DNA of 64,000 bases from Pseudoalteromonas sp. XI10 (GTDB taxonomy: Bacteria; Pseudomonadota; Gammaproteobacteria; Enterobacterales; Alteromonadaceae): the NCBI RefSeq assembly GCF_001469895.1, contig NZ_LOPY01000040.1, positions 124,001 through 188,000 of the forward strand, read 5' to 3'. A program made the translations under genes and the position numbers. Below, piece by piece: positions 19,399-30,433 of the stretch; position 1 is the first letter of the stretch, and every line of letters begins with the position of its first letter. The notes below the pieces were generated by a model. That model ran no database searches. It was not told the DNA's origin and saw nothing but the letters and a program-made list of their open reading frames with translations.

Positions 19399-19518
19399 AA
19401 TTTATACATCTTGCTACTTGCCAGTGGATATTTGGGCGCAGCAAGTTTATTTCAAGTTATTTTCAAAGCATTAATTTTTAATGTAATCTAGCGATATGAA
19501 AGTTTAAGTGCAAATAAC

Positions 19519-20403
19519 ATGGATTCACCGTTTAAAACCATAGGTTTAATTGGCAAACCTAATCACAGCGGGGCAGCTGCCACACTTGCTCGCCTGCACA
19601 CATTTTTGCGAGCCTTGGGTTTTGAAGTGCTAGTAGAACAGCGCACTGGCCGCCAACTTGAAGACCTTCCCCGAGAAAACCTAGTTAAATTGGTTGATTT
19701 AGGTGAACGTGCAGACTTAGCCATAGTCGTCGGCGGTGATGGCAATATGCTTGGCGCAGCTCGAGTTTTAGCGCGTTTTGATGTTGCCGTAATTGGTGTA
19801 AACCGTGGTAATCTAGGCTTTTTAACTGATTTAAACCCAGAAGGTTTCGAAGCCAGCCTTGAACAAGTATTAAGTGGCCAGTTCCTCGAAGAAAAACGCT
19901 TTTTGCTTGAAGTTGAAGTATATCGCCATGCCGAACTCAAAAGTGCAAACTTGGCAGTGAATGAAGCAGTACTTCATGCTGATAAAGTTGCCCACATGAT
20001 TGAGTTTGAGGCCTTTATCAACAACGACTTTGTATTCTCGCAACGCTCAGACGGTTTAATTGTCTCAACACCTACAGGCTCAACTGCTTACTCATTATCA
20101 GGCGGCGGGCCTATTTTGACCCCTGAGCTCAATGCAATTTCACTTGTGCCTATGTTCCCGCATACATTATCAAGCCGCCCTCTTGTGGTTGATGCCGACA
20201 ACGAAGTGCGTTTAAAGCTCAGTCTTGAAAATACCGACAGCCTACAAGTTAGTTGTGACAGTCATGTGGTTTTAGCTGTATTACCTGGCGATGAAGTGGT
20301 GATAAAGAAAGCAGATAAGCGTCTGCGTTTGATTCACCCAAAAGAATACTCTTACTACAATGTATTAAGGAAAAAGTTAAACTGGGGAAGCCGCTTATTT
20401 TAA
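19519..20403 (+). CDS. nadK: NAD kinase
   Basis: Phosphorylates NAD to NADP. The 294-aa protein (E. coli 292) shows [15 protein letters not shown] with the catalytic GGDG, then [30 protein letters not shown] and [16 protein letters not shown]. It is divergent from the HrcA-like gene across 120 bp. The neighbourhood grpE / nadK / recN is the classic gammaproteobacterial arrangement. Confidence 0.98.
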   Translation: MDSPFKTIGLIGKPNHSGAAATLARLHTFLRALGFEVLVEQRTGRQLEDLPRENLVKLVDLGERADLAIVVGGDGNMLGAARVLARFDVAVIGVNRGNLGFLTDLNPEGFEASLEQVLSGQFLEEKRFLLEVEVYRHAELKSANLAVNEAVLHADKVAHMIEFEAFINNDFVFSQRSDGLIVSTPTGSTAYSLSGGGPILTPELNAISLVPMFPHTLSSRPLVVDADNEVRLKLSLENTDSLQVSCDSHVVLAVLPGDEVVIKKADKRLRLIHPKEYSYYNVLRKKLNWGSRLF

Positions 20404-20416
20404 GCGGCTTTTTTTA
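20388..20416 (+). terminator. nadK terminator overlapping the stop codon
   Basis: AAGCCGCTTA / TAAGCGGCTT with a TTT loop and a T7 run. The nadK stop codon TAA lies inside the right arm. Confidence 0.88.
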
Positions 20417-20498
20417 TCTCAATTGATTGCCAAGGCAGATTGAATAGCGCAAAATAATCAAACTTAATGCTGTAATTTTTTAAGGATTCTAAGGCGAA

Positions 20499-21062
20499 AT
20501 GAGCTATATCGTTTTTCTTGCTCTGTTATTACTGATCACCTTGCTAGGTTGTTACTGGATGGTTGAGAGCAACCGTCGTAAGGCTATTGAAGCTGAAAAA
20601 AAACGTTTTAATCAACGAGTAAAAGAAATCAATAATGATTTTAAAGATAAGTTAATTGATTTCAGCGAGAGTAAAATCATTCGTCCGAAGAACATCTCGC
20701 GTTTGAGCATGATCACTAGCAATTACTTTGTTGTACAAGCCCATAACGAAGAAAACCTCACATATCTTGAATACATTAGCGATTTACTGCTCAATACTAT
20801 CATTATGGAAGCCAGTAAAGCACAAAGCCCAGAACAGATTGATCAGCTTGCAGACAGGTTACAGTATTTCATAGCTGAATTACCTTACAATGGCATTGAA
20901 TATAACAAAGCGTTTTACCAAGAGTCCCTTCCATCACTCATTGAAGTAATTAAATATCAGCCCCCAGCCGATTTACAAGACGATCAGCCGCCAGCCCAGA
21001 GCACACAAGCGTCAGATGATTTCACACCAGAAAATCAATTGTCAGAATTAAGCAAAGCTTAA
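20499..21062 (+). CDS. Membrane-anchored protein of unknown function
   Basis: A 187-aa protein I do not recognise. Residues 3-24 form one hydrophobic helix (YIVFLALLLLITLLGCYWMV), followed by a basic coiled-coil-like stretch (about 27-60), a helical middle and a Pro/Gln/Ser-rich tail. Topology suggests an inner-membrane anchor with a cytoplasmic or periplasmic helical domain. AAGGCGAA precedes the ATG. It sits between nadK and recN; the LexA box lies after it, so it is probably not in the SOS unit. Confidence 0.75.
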   Translation: MSYIVFLALLLLITLLGCYWMVESNRRKAIEAEKKRFNQRVKEINNDFKDKLIDFSESKIIRPKNISRLSMITSNYFVVQAHNEENLTYLEYISDLLLNTIIMEASKAQSPEQIDQLADRLQYFIAELPYNGIEYNKAFYQESLPSLIEVIKYQPPADLQDDQPPAQSTQASDDFTPENQLSELSKA

Positions 21063-21089
21063 AAATTTAATTTGCAAAACCCGAAAACA

Positions 21090-21105
21090 CTGTATAAATT
21101 AACAG
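21090..21105 (+). promoter_or_regulatory. LexA (SOS) box upstream of recN
   Basis: CTGTATAAATTAACAG, i.e. CTG-N10-CAG with an AT-rich core, 25 bp before the recN start. It matches the gammaproteobacterial LexA consensus, and recN is a classic SOS gene. Confidence 0.85.
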
Positions 21106-21130
21106 TTAATTAGCTGGATGGATAAACAGT

Positions 21131-22804
21131 ATGTTAATCGGGTTAGAAATTAAAAACTTTGCCATTGTAAGTAATTTAAGTACTGAGTGGCACAATGGTA
21201 TGACAGCCATTACAGGTGAAACAGGTGCGGGTAAATCAATTGCAATTGATGCCCTCTCTTTATGTTTAGGTGAACGCGCTGATGCTGGTGCCGTTCGCCC
21301 TGGTACTGATCGTGCAGAAATATGCGCACAATTTGATATTAGCAAACTCCCTCTTGCCCAACACTTTTTAGAGCAACATTTACTCTCAAACAACGAAGGC
21401 GAATGTTTACTACGCCGTGTTATTTGCAAAAATGGCCGTAGCAAAAGCTATATTAATGGCAGCTCAGTTACTGCTGCACAGTTAAAAGAGTTAGGTCAGT
21501 ACTTAATTTCTATTCACGGGCAACATGCCCATCAACATTTATTAAAAGCTGAACACCAGCTACATCTGCTTGATGCCTATGCCGGCCACAATCAGTTATT
21601 AGCTGATGTTAAAGAACGCTTTAAAGCCTACCAAGCCTTACTTAAAGAATTTAACCAGCTTGAACAACAACAGCAGCAACAGGCAGCTCAAAAGCAATTA
21701 CTTGAGTATCAAGTAGCCGAACTAGATGAATTTGCTCTGCAACCGGGTGAATTTGAAGAGATTGAAGCTGAGCATCATAAACTAAGCCATAGCCAGACTA
21801 TTTTAGAGTCATGCCAACGTGAGCTACAACACTTATACGAAAGTGATGAGCAAAGTGCGTGTTCATTATTGCAACATAGTGCTCAACAATTTGCAGAACT
21901 AGCAAGCTACGATGAGAGCTTATCTAGCATAGCATCACTACTGAGTGAAGCTGCCGTTCAAGTTGAAGAAGCAAGCCGCGAGATACGCAGCTATGTTGAT
22001 GTTACCGACTTAGATCCCGCGCGCTTAGACGAAGTTGAAACTCGTTTAACAGGTGCTATGGATCTTGCCCGTAAACATCACATAAAGCCAGAAGAGCTTG
22101 TTGAATTTCATCAATCAGTTGCCGAAGAATTAGCATCAATTAGTTATAACAGTGACCGCCTTGTTGCACTTGAAAGCGAAATCAGCGATGCCCTTGAGCA
22201 ATACAAACAAGCAGCTCAACTATTAAGTGAAAGCCGCCATAATTATGCGGATACGCTTAATCAGTTAATTAGTGATAGTATGGCGAATTTATCGATGGAA
22301 AACGGTAAGTTTGCTATTGATATTCAACAAGCTAGCGATAAAGCACCAAGTGCAATGGGTTTTGATACTGTGTCGTTCTTGGTATCGACCAACCCGGGTC
22401 AACCGCTACAAGCACTGTCTAAAGTGGCCTCTGGTGGTGAATTATCGCGCATTAGTTTAGCTATTCAGGTAATTATTGCTCAGCGTGTTACAACGCCGAC
22501 CCTCATTTTCGATGAAGTTGATGTAGGTATTTCTGGCCCTACTGCTTCTGCAGTCGGCAAGCTTTTGCGCCAATTAGGTAAATCAACCCAAGTTATCTGT
22601 GTGACTCACTTGCCTCAAGTTGCAAGCTCTGGACATCAGCAATTTTTTGTAGCCAAAGAAATTGCAAACGGCGAAACCTTTACACAAATGAATAAACTTT
22701 CAAAAGATGGCCGTATCGATGAAATTGCCCGACTACTTGCTGGCGACAACATCAGTAAAATGGCAAGAGCGAATGCCAAAGAACTAATTAGCGCACATGC
22801 ATAA
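21131..22804 (+). CDS. recN: DNA repair protein RecN
   Basis: SMC-like ATPase acting early in double-strand break repair. The 557-aa chain (E. coli 553) has the Walker A GETGAGKSIAID near residue 35, a long Gln/Glu-rich coiled coil in the middle (about 160-370), and the C-terminal ABC signature SGGELSRISLAIQV followed by Walker B TLIFDEVDVGISG. A LexA box directly upstream indicates SOS induction. Confidence 0.98.
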   Translation: MLIGLEIKNFAIVSNLSTEWHNGMTAITGETGAGKSIAIDALSLCLGERADAGAVRPGTDRAEICAQFDISKLPLAQHFLEQHLLSNNEGECLLRRVICKNGRSKSYINGSSVTAAQLKELGQYLISIHGQHAHQHLLKAEHQLHLLDAYAGHNQLLADVKERFKAYQALLKEFNQLEQQQQQQAAQKQLLEYQVAELDEFALQPGEFEEIEAEHHKLSHSQTILESCQRELQHLYESDEQSACSLLQHSAQQFAELASYDESLSSIASLLSEAAVQVEEASREIRSYVDVTDLDPARLDEVETRLTGAMDLARKHHIKPEELVEFHQSVAEELASISYNSDRLVALESEISDALEQYKQAAQLLSESRHNYADTLNQLISDSMANLSMENGKFAIDIQQASDKAPSAMGFDTVSFLVSTNPGQPLQALSKVASGGELSRISLAIQVIIAQRVTTPTLIFDEVDVGISGPTASAVGKLLRQLGKSTQVICVTHLPQVASSGHQQFFVAKEIANGETFTQMNKLSKDGRIDEIARLLAGDNISKMARANAKELISAHA

Positions 22805-22851
22805 GTTGATAATTAATACTGTTGAGAGTTTAAGTTGGTTAGAGTTTAGAA

Positions 22852-23250
22852 ATGAATACTAAAAATATGTTTACCGCTTTAGTGCTTGGCTTGATTGCAC
22901 TGATTTCAAGTCATTCACAGGGGGCAACAGCTGATTCAGCTTATCAAGGTGCGCAATTAATTGTTATTTTATTTGAATGTATTTTAATTGCTCTCCCGAC
23001 TACCGCATTTTTGTTGGTTATTTGGAGTCGTTGGAAGCATTTACGTTTTAAGCAGTTGCTACAAACTGCGTTAAATTCATCTTTGGTATTAATGCTAATT
23101 AGCATGCTAGCAGTTAATCAATTAACACAAAGCATATCGTCTTTGTTGATTGTTTTAGCTGTCAGCCATACATTGCTTGTTGGTGTTAATTATTTACTTG
23201 TTAAGCAGCACACTAATAGAGTGAAAAGCACCCTCACAGGCTGTTGGTAA
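22852..23250 (+). CDS. Small integral membrane protein of unknown function
   Basis: A 132-aa protein, unrecognised. A possible signal or first membrane helix (about 7-24) is followed by hydrophobic segments near 33-55, 66-86 and 90-115, giving three or four membrane passes. The ribosome site is poor. It lies 47 bp after recN and ends at a good terminator, so it could be read through from recN. Confidence 0.6.
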   Translation: MNTKNMFTALVLGLIALISSHSQGATADSAYQGAQLIVILFECILIALPTTAFLLVIWSRWKHLRFKQLLQTALNSSLVLMLISMLAVNQLTQSISSLLIVLAVSHTLLVGVNYLLVKQHTNRVKSTLTGCW

Positions 23251-23267
23251 AAAATCATAGTTAAATA

Positions 23268-23303
23268 TAAAAATCGCGAAGCAAAAATACTTCGCGATTT
23301 TTT
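23268..23303. terminator. Bidirectional terminator
   Basis: AAATCGCGAAG / CTTCGCGATTT, 8-base loop, A-rich and T-rich flanks, between convergent genes. Confidence 0.88.
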
Positions 23304-23324
23304 AGAGTCATTTATATATTAAAC

Positions 23325-24920
23325 TTACTCAATTTCACTCGCGAAATTAATTAAGTTCATAAATAAACGCTCAGTCATGCTTGAAACACCTGTTCCATCA
23401 GTATAATTACCCTCTTTATTCTGCGAGTTAACTATACCGTTATCAGATAATAGAATGTCGCCAGTTTCAGAGTCCAACACAATCGTAGGCAAGCCATCTT
23501 GATTGACTGCTAATACTTGTGTACCTGCCGGCATCACAGAAAAATACCCTCTCGCACCACCTGCTTGATTGAAACTAGTTACACCGCCAAATGGGCCTGC
23601 AAAAATAGCTTGCTGAGCTTGAGTACTTACACCATCAGGATTTTGTGTATTTGGACCATCGACATAGCCATCACGAGTAACCGTATAACCCCACTTTGCA
23701 TACACTTTTTCATTCGGCATATCAGAATCAGCTGCTATGATGGTTACATTTCCTGATTTTTTTGACCAATTATAAAGCTCTTGAATTTCTGTATCTGTGA
23801 AGTCTGTATTATAGAAACTTCCCATGAAAAAGATATCTGTGTCGTAAGAGTCGATAGCTGCTTCAGTAATAGAATTTGCAGCAGCAAAGTCATGATTAAT
23901 CGACAGTGTTTTATTTACAATTCCACCTTCGCCAAAATTTGCAGAGCTCATTAGTTTTGCAACAGGTTTGTCGAATAAATAAGCATTCATTGTATAATTT
24001 TGCCAAGTTGCTTCCCGCTCTTTATCGATACTCGTGATAACAAACGACTCAGCTCCTGTACTACAGGTTGGCTGGGCGTAACACGCAACCGGTTTTAATG
24101 TGTTTACCGTTAAATCATTTATACGCACCGGGTAAGTCCCCATTGCACAGGTTTTACCCGTTTCAATCGACGCTTTATAAAGTTTAGTTACGTTGTAATT
24201 ACCTTGATCGTTTATTACTTCGCGTGAAATAAGCAGCTCACCATTTTGGTCAAGTGCTGCACCTGTCACTGTCGTTAAACCATGCTCAGACTTTTTCGAT
24301 AACTCAAGTGTAGAAAGGTCTAAAGAGAAAACGCTGGTTGCAGACACTAAATAGACTTCACCATTTTTAACAACCATATCGCCACGGAAAATATCTAAGC
24401 TACTTCCGTAACCAGTCATATTGCCTACAAACTGGGTTTCACCAGAATCTGGGTAAATAACATATAACTTACTGCCTTTAGAGCCGTAAATAACATCACG
24501 ATTTGGGTCATATGCTAATCGAGTCATTGGCTTTGAACGAGCCACTTCTGCATGCTCACCTGTTTCCATGTCAACATAAGCTAATTTAGTATATTTATAC
24601 TTTTCGCCTTTAATTGGTAAGTCTTTTAATTCATCATCTGATAAGTTCAAAGAGCTCGGATCTAGCTTATAAGTTAAAGCTCGGGGAGCTGATACATAAT
24701 ACAAACGATTACGAGTACTATCGAACGCCATTGCCGCTGAAGAAAACTTCGCTTTTGAATGAATTGCTGCAGTTTGGGCTTGTTCATCAAGCGAAAAAAC
24801 AACGCCTAAATGACCTCGACCAGAGTTAATACCATAAAGCTCGCCTGTACAGCTATTTGCCGAAGCATCTGTAGCAACGGCTCCGCAAACCATCAATACA
24901 GATAAGATAGATTTTTTCAT
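23325..24920 (-). CDS. Secreted protein of unknown function, possible beta-propeller plus Rossmann-like C-terminal part
   Basis: The start is set at the ATG giving MKKSILSVLMVCGAVATDAS (531 aa), with AGGTG seven bases upstream; a 23-residue upstream extension has no signal character. A Sec signal ends near DASANS. Residues about 28-290 contain repeated short motifs with LYYVSAPRALTYKLD- and VIYGSKGSKLYVIYP-like strands, suggesting a propeller. The C-terminal third has a buried-strand pattern (DIFFMGSFYNTDFTDTEIQE) and acidic loops (LDSETGDILLSDNG) resembling glutamine-amidotransferase-like folds. Family and function are unknown. Confidence 0.65.
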   Translation of the reverse strand: MKKSILSVLMVCGAVATDASANSCTGELYGINSGRGHLGVVFSLDEQAQTAAIHSKAKFSSAAMAFDSTRNRLYYVSAPRALTYKLDPSSLNLSDDELKDLPIKGEKYKYTKLAYVDMETGEHAEVARSKPMTRLAYDPNRDVIYGSKGSKLYVIYPDSGETQFVGNMTGYGSSLDIFRGDMVVKNGEVYLVSATSVFSLDLSTLELSKKSEHGLTTVTGAALDQNGELLISREVINDQGNYNVTKLYKASIETGKTCAMGTYPVRINDLTVNTLKPVACYAQPTCSTGAESFVITSIDKEREATWQNYTMNAYLFDKPVAKLMSSANFGEGGIVNKTLSINHDFAAANSITEAAIDSYDTDIFFMGSFYNTDFTDTEIQELYNWSKKSGNVTIIAADSDMPNEKVYAKWGYTVTRDGYVDGPNTQNPDGVSTQAQQAIFAGPFGGVTSFNQAGGARGYFSVMPAGTQVLAVNQDGLPTIVLDSETGDILLSDNGIVNSQNKEGNYTDGTGVSSMTERLFMNLINFASEIE

Positions 24921-25234
24921 TGTATTTTCACCTGAAGAATTAACCAAAACTTTATTATTAGTAAAAATGGTAAATAAATTATTTATCACTAACCTAATTG
25001 TGTATAAATTATGTTCAAGCTAATTCTAGGCTTCAGTCTATTGAATACAATCAGAAATTTTTGATAATGGTACAAAAAGGTGAAAAATAATAACAACTCA
25101 GGTTTTACTGAATTTATTGCAGCACTATATAACTAGGTAAGATTTTGTCAGTATATTTTGTTAGCTACTAGCTCCATAATTTGCACACATTTGCTGGTTA
25201 GTATAAGAACACATTAAGCTTATTCTAACCACAA

Positions 25235-27277
25235 ATGAAATACTCTTTACTTATCGCTACATGTTTACTCTCTTTTTCGTGTGTAGCAACCTCACTACCT
25301 AGCTCTCTATTAAATCAAGTCACTGACCTTGAGAACCAAGGCAAGCTCAGTGAAGCACTCACTATTCTTGAGCAATACAAAGATAATAATAACGCGACAT
25401 CGAGCCCCGAAGTTGCAATGGCACAAGCGCCTCTTTTACGTAAACAAGGTCATTACAACAAAGCGATTGAACTGTTATCGCCATTACAAAAGCTTGCGAG
25501 TTTAAGTAAAAAAGACCAATACCACATTCAAAAAGAGCTAGGGATCAACTACCGTCGCCAAGTAAAAACAATAGAAGCAAAAAATCATTATATGGCAGCC
25601 TTAGCGCTTGCGAACGAGCTTGAGGACAAAAACCTACAAGCACAAAGCCATAGCAATTTAGGTTCACTATACGACACGCTGAATGATCTTGAACAATCAA
25701 TGCATCATCAAGTAAAAGCACAAGCGTTATTAGAAAACAGCGATAATTATGAACTAGTTGCCACTAATTTTTATAACTTAGCAAACCTTGCTCACAGGCT
25801 TGATGACCTCTCTCAATCTGAGTACTTCTATAAAAAAGCACTCGAGTTTGATATTAAAACCAAAAACCAAATGAATATTGCAGATACCAGCTTACAGCTG
25901 GCCAAGCTGGTGTATAAACGAGGTGATTTAGAGCAGGCTCTCCCCTTATTAAATAACGCCTATACCCGTTTAGCCGATATCAATGCCTATGAGAATATGG
26001 CGACGGCGAAGCATACGTTGATGCAACTGTATTTGAAAATAGGCAACCAGCATATGGCGCTCAGTAGTGCAGAGTCTGGGCTCAACGCAGCGCTTAAATC
26101 TGGCTCGGCTTTAAGTAAAATTTACTCTTACTTTAACTTAATTGAATTACATTTAGCACTTAAAAACCCTGAGCTCATTGCTCTTTATTTAAATCGAACA
26201 AAAGAGTTGTTAACTGATATCAATAACCGCTTATTGAATCAAAAACAGCACGGCTATACCGCAATTTATGCTGAACTTATCGGTGATTACAAGTTAGCAA
26301 CTGAGCAGCTAAAGCTTGAAAATAAACTTGCTGAGTCTTTATTTGAAGAGCATTTAAATAAAGCCGTTGAAAAGAATAAAAAGCAATTAACAGCAATCGA
26401 GCAACAGCAACGTATTGATGATGAAATTCAAAAAAACAAACTCGCAACTGCACAAATGAATAACCAGCGACTAGAAAAACAGATTTGGTTGTTATCTGCT
26501 GGTATTGTTTTGTTGTTTAGTACCCTTGCGTTAGTGCTCTATTACTTCAAGCATCGAAAAGCGTTATTTAAAGCCAAGCTTTATCAATATAACTTAATTG
26601 AAAAAGACAAAATGCTTGCTGATATCTCTCATGAATTACGCACTCCACTGAGTGTATTGAAACTGCATATAGAAGCGCTTGAGCTCGATATTCAGGAAAA
26701 CCGCGATCTCGCCTACAGCAAAATTAATGGCAAGATTGCGCAACTTAATAACTTAATTTCAGATGTGTACCAGTTATCTCAAGCTGAAAACAAAACCCTT
26801 ACATTGAACCTTCAACAATATAATGCCGCGCAAATTTTTGCTGAATACGAGCAAGACATGCGCCGTTATGTTTGCAGTCATCAGCTCACATTTTTTGCTG
26901 ACATTGTTATTGCTAATGATGTTGAAATCACGGTAGATAAACAAAAGCTCGACCAAATCCTCAACAATATTTTTACTAATGCGTGTCTATACACAGACAC
27001 GCCAGGCCATGTCCGCCTTAAAGTTCGGGCCAGCAAGCAAGAGCTGTTCATTCAAGTCGATGATACTTCCCCAGGTGTCGGTAAAGCACATATAAGCAAA
27101 CTTTTTGATCGCTTATATCGTGTTGAAGAGTCTCGTAGCCGCGCATCAGGAGGTTCAGGTTTAGGGTTATCGATTTGTCAGAGTTTTGTCGAGTTGATGT
27201 CAGGTAATATTAACGCGTTACCAGGTAAGTCAGGTGGCTTATGTATCAGAATATTACTGCCTTTAGGCAATAAATAA
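25235..27277 (+). CDS. Sensor histidine kinase with periplasmic TPR domain
   Basis: A 680-aa membrane kinase. A signal-like N-terminus is followed by about 370 residues of tetratricopeptide repeats (LRKQGHYNKAIELLSPL; SNLGSLYDTLNDLEQSMHHQ), one transmembrane helix near residues 415-437, then a HisKA domain with the phospho-acceptor H466 in ISHELRTPLSV and a HATPase domain (N box NIFTNACLYTD, G boxes VDDTSPGV and GGSGLGLSI). The TPR part is expected in the periplasm and probably senses a protein or peptide. Its likely partner is the BaeR-like regulator at 27828, convergent beyond one small gene. Confidence 0.88.
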   Translation: MKYSLLIATCLLSFSCVATSLPSSLLNQVTDLENQGKLSEALTILEQYKDNNNATSSPEVAMAQAPLLRKQGHYNKAIELLSPLQKLASLSKKDQYHIQKELGINYRRQVKTIEAKNHYMAALALANELEDKNLQAQSHSNLGSLYDTLNDLEQSMHHQVKAQALLENSDNYELVATNFYNLANLAHRLDDLSQSEYFYKKALEFDIKTKNQMNIADTSLQLAKLVYKRGDLEQALPLLNNAYTRLADINAYENMATAKHTLMQLYLKIGNQHMALSSAESGLNAALKSGSALSKIYSYFNLIELHLALKNPELIALYLNRTKELLTDINNRLLNQKQHGYTAIYAELIGDYKLATEQLKLENKLAESLFEEHLNKAVEKNKKQLTAIEQQQRIDDEIQKNKLATAQMNNQRLEKQIWLLSAGIVLLFSTLALVLYYFKHRKALFKAKLYQYNLIEKDKMLADISHELRTPLSVLKLHIEALELDIQENRDLAYSKINGKIAQLNNLISDVYQLSQAENKTLTLNLQQYNAAQIFAEYEQDMRRYVCSHQLTFFADIVIANDVEITVDKQKLDQILNNIFTNACLYTDTPGHVRLKVRASKQELFIQVDDTSPGVGKAHISKLFDRLYRVEESRSRASGGSGLGLSICQSFVELMSGNINALPGKSGGLCIRILLPLGNK

Positions 27278-27343
27278 GCCTCTCCATTTTTCCACCACAA
27301 TTTATTGCTTAAATAGCACTATAAACTACTGTGGAATGGAACC

Positions 27344-27805
27344 ATGTCAGAGTCATTAAAGCACGCTCAATGGGCAAAATCTGTTGAGCGTAAACACCGC
27401 CAAAGCAAAGTTAAAAAAACCAAAAAGTCGCCACTGCCAATTTACGCGGCCCTTGCCAGCATAATGTTAAGTGCAGGGCTCTATTATGCAAGCTACGAAA
27501 AGCCAATAGAGTACCCTCCACTATCTGAAGCTGCTAAACAACGTATTTCTCAGTTCTTTGCAAAGCAATTCTTAATGGGCCAGTGGCGCTTAAATCAAAT
27601 AAAGTACTCAACTAATGCGATTCAGGTCTATGTACAAACGCCTACTGCGATAGCCCTTGAAGGTGAGGCGTTAAGCCAATATTTACATTATGCGTTGTGC
27701 CCTAGTCCTAGCAAACGCATTTGGCAAGATATTCAAGCAAGAGAATTATCAGTGTATGTGTTCAGCCATTCTATTCGAAAAGGTGAACGTACTTTGTGTA
27801 ACTGA
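27344..27805 (+). CDS. Small single-pass membrane protein of unknown function
   Basis: A 153-aa protein, unrecognised. A basic N-terminus (about 1-32, rich in Lys/Arg) precedes one membrane helix near 33-49 (YAALASIMLSAGLYYA) and a C-terminal domain of about 100 residues with two Cys. Predicted orientation is N-in, with a periplasmic domain. It lies between a histidine kinase and its likely regulator and could be an accessory to that system, which is inference only. Confidence 0.6.
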   Translation: MSESLKHAQWAKSVERKHRQSKVKKTKKSPLPIYAALASIMLSAGLYYASYEKPIEYPPLSEAAKQRISQFFAKQFLMGQWRLNQIKYSTNAIQVYVQTPTAIALEGEALSQYLHYALCPSPSKRIWQDIQARELSVYVFSHSIRKGERTLCN

Positions 27806-27827
27806 TATGAAAGCGATGAACGCCAAA

Positions 27828-28520
27828 TCAATCGATTTGACGTTCATCATAGCGATAGCCTGCACCGTAAACGGAAGCGACTATCTTAGGAGAGAACTGT
27901 AAATTCTTTAGTTTTTTGCGAATATTTTTGATATGACTGTCGATTACGCGGTCGGTAATATCAAAGTTATTGGGTTGGATATGATCAAGTATCTGCTGTC
28001 TTGAAAAAACGCGCTTAGGGGCTTTGTACAAAAGCTTAAATACGTCAAATTCCACTTTAGTTAAACCCAAAGACACGCCTTTAATCTCAACTTCAAGCGC
28101 ATCTTCGTTTAAGCAAATAGTAACTGGCGTTTCAACAGTTTCATTGCCACTAGATACTGGCGCGCAGCGCCTTAAAATAGCTTTAACACGCATCACCAGC
28201 TCTGCACCGCTGAAAGGTTTACAGACATAGTCATCAGCACCATGCTCTAGCCCTTTCAACCTATCAGCCTCTTCGACTTTAGCGGTTACCATAATAATAG
28301 GCACCATAGAAAAAGCGCGGATCTGCTTCATGCACTCCACGCCATCTAAATTGGGTAACATTACATCTAGAATTATTGCATCTGGACTATTTTCTTTAAC
28401 CCACGACACCACAGCACTTCCATCAGTGATGTGGTGAGTAGTAAAGCCAGATGCATTGAAGAACAACAGCACTTGTTCTGCAATATCTAAGTCGTCTTCA
28501 ACGACTAATATCTGCGGCAT
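27828..28520 (-). CDS. OmpR/BaeR-like response regulator
   Basis: A 230-aa two-component regulator. The receiver has acidic residues VVEDD (8-10), phospho-acceptor D52 in IILDVML, Thr79 and K101 in YVCKPF; the winged-helix DNA-binding domain ends in VYGAGYRYD. Segments such as MVTAKVEEADRLKGLEHGADDYVCKPF run very close to E. coli BaeR, which controls envelope stress and drug efflux. The TPR histidine kinase encoded convergently nearby is the probable partner. Confidence 0.93.
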   Translation of the reverse strand: MPQILVVEDDLDIAEQVLLFFNASGFTTHHITDGSAVVSWVKENSPDAIILDVMLPNLDGVECMKQIRAFSMVPIIMVTAKVEEADRLKGLEHGADDYVCKPFSGAELVMRVKAILRRCAPVSSGNETVETPVTICLNEDALEVEIKGVSLGLTKVEFDVFKLLYKAPKRVFSRQQILDHIQPNNFDITDRVIDSHIKNIRKKLKNLQFSPKIVASVYGAGYRYDERQID

Positions 28521-28533
28521 TTTTATTTCCGTT

Positions 28534-28746
28534 TTATATTTTTTTTATTGTTTTTAGTTGTTGCTTCACCATCGCTTTAAGGGCGTCTGATAAGGTTTCA
28601 TCTAGTAAAACCATAGTCAGAATATCGTGCAGGTCTTCACTATTCATGACCTCATTGAGTAAATCATTTTCAGATTTTGAACTTGGCTGAAAAAAGCTTA
28701 ACTGCTCGTTATTTGTGTGTTCGCAAAACATTTTCTTTTTATCCAT
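28534..28746 (-). CDS. Possible small protein upstream of response regulator
   Basis: A 70-aa reading frame, 13 bp upstream of and in line with the regulator gene. It is acidic in the middle and amphipathic at the C-terminus (ILTMVLLDETLSDALKAMVK). I recognise no family. The ATG lacks a clear ribosome site, so it may be real and co-transcribed, or only leader sequence. Confidence 0.4.
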   Translation of the reverse strand: MDKKKMFCEHTNNEQLSFFQPSSKSENDLLNEVMNSEDLHDILTMVLLDETLSDALKAMVKQQLKTIKKI

Positions 28747-28956
28747 GTTGTTAGCATCAAATATTCAGATGGGCTTCTGCCTCTGATAAACATTAAAACG
28801 CAACAATATGGAGCAAATATGGAGTTAGTACGAAATAATGAATTTTTTCTGTTTAACTGTAAAATTCATTCATAGATTGTAGGTAATAAGCGTTGTTTTT
28901 TCATTATTTTTCTGAATCTTGATTTGATTCTCTAAACAGCTAAAAAATAGGCAATA

Positions 28957-28983
28957 AAAAAGCAAGCTCGGTAGCTTGCTTTT
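28957..28983 (-). terminator. gltD terminator
   Basis: AAAAGCAAGCT / AGCTTGCTTTT with a 4-base loop, 26 bp past the gltD stop. The 28747-28950 gap shows no gene. Confidence 0.85.
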
Positions 28984-29008
28984 AAAAATGTTAAATGGCG
29001 CTTTAGAG

Positions 29009-30433
<1,425 letters not shown>

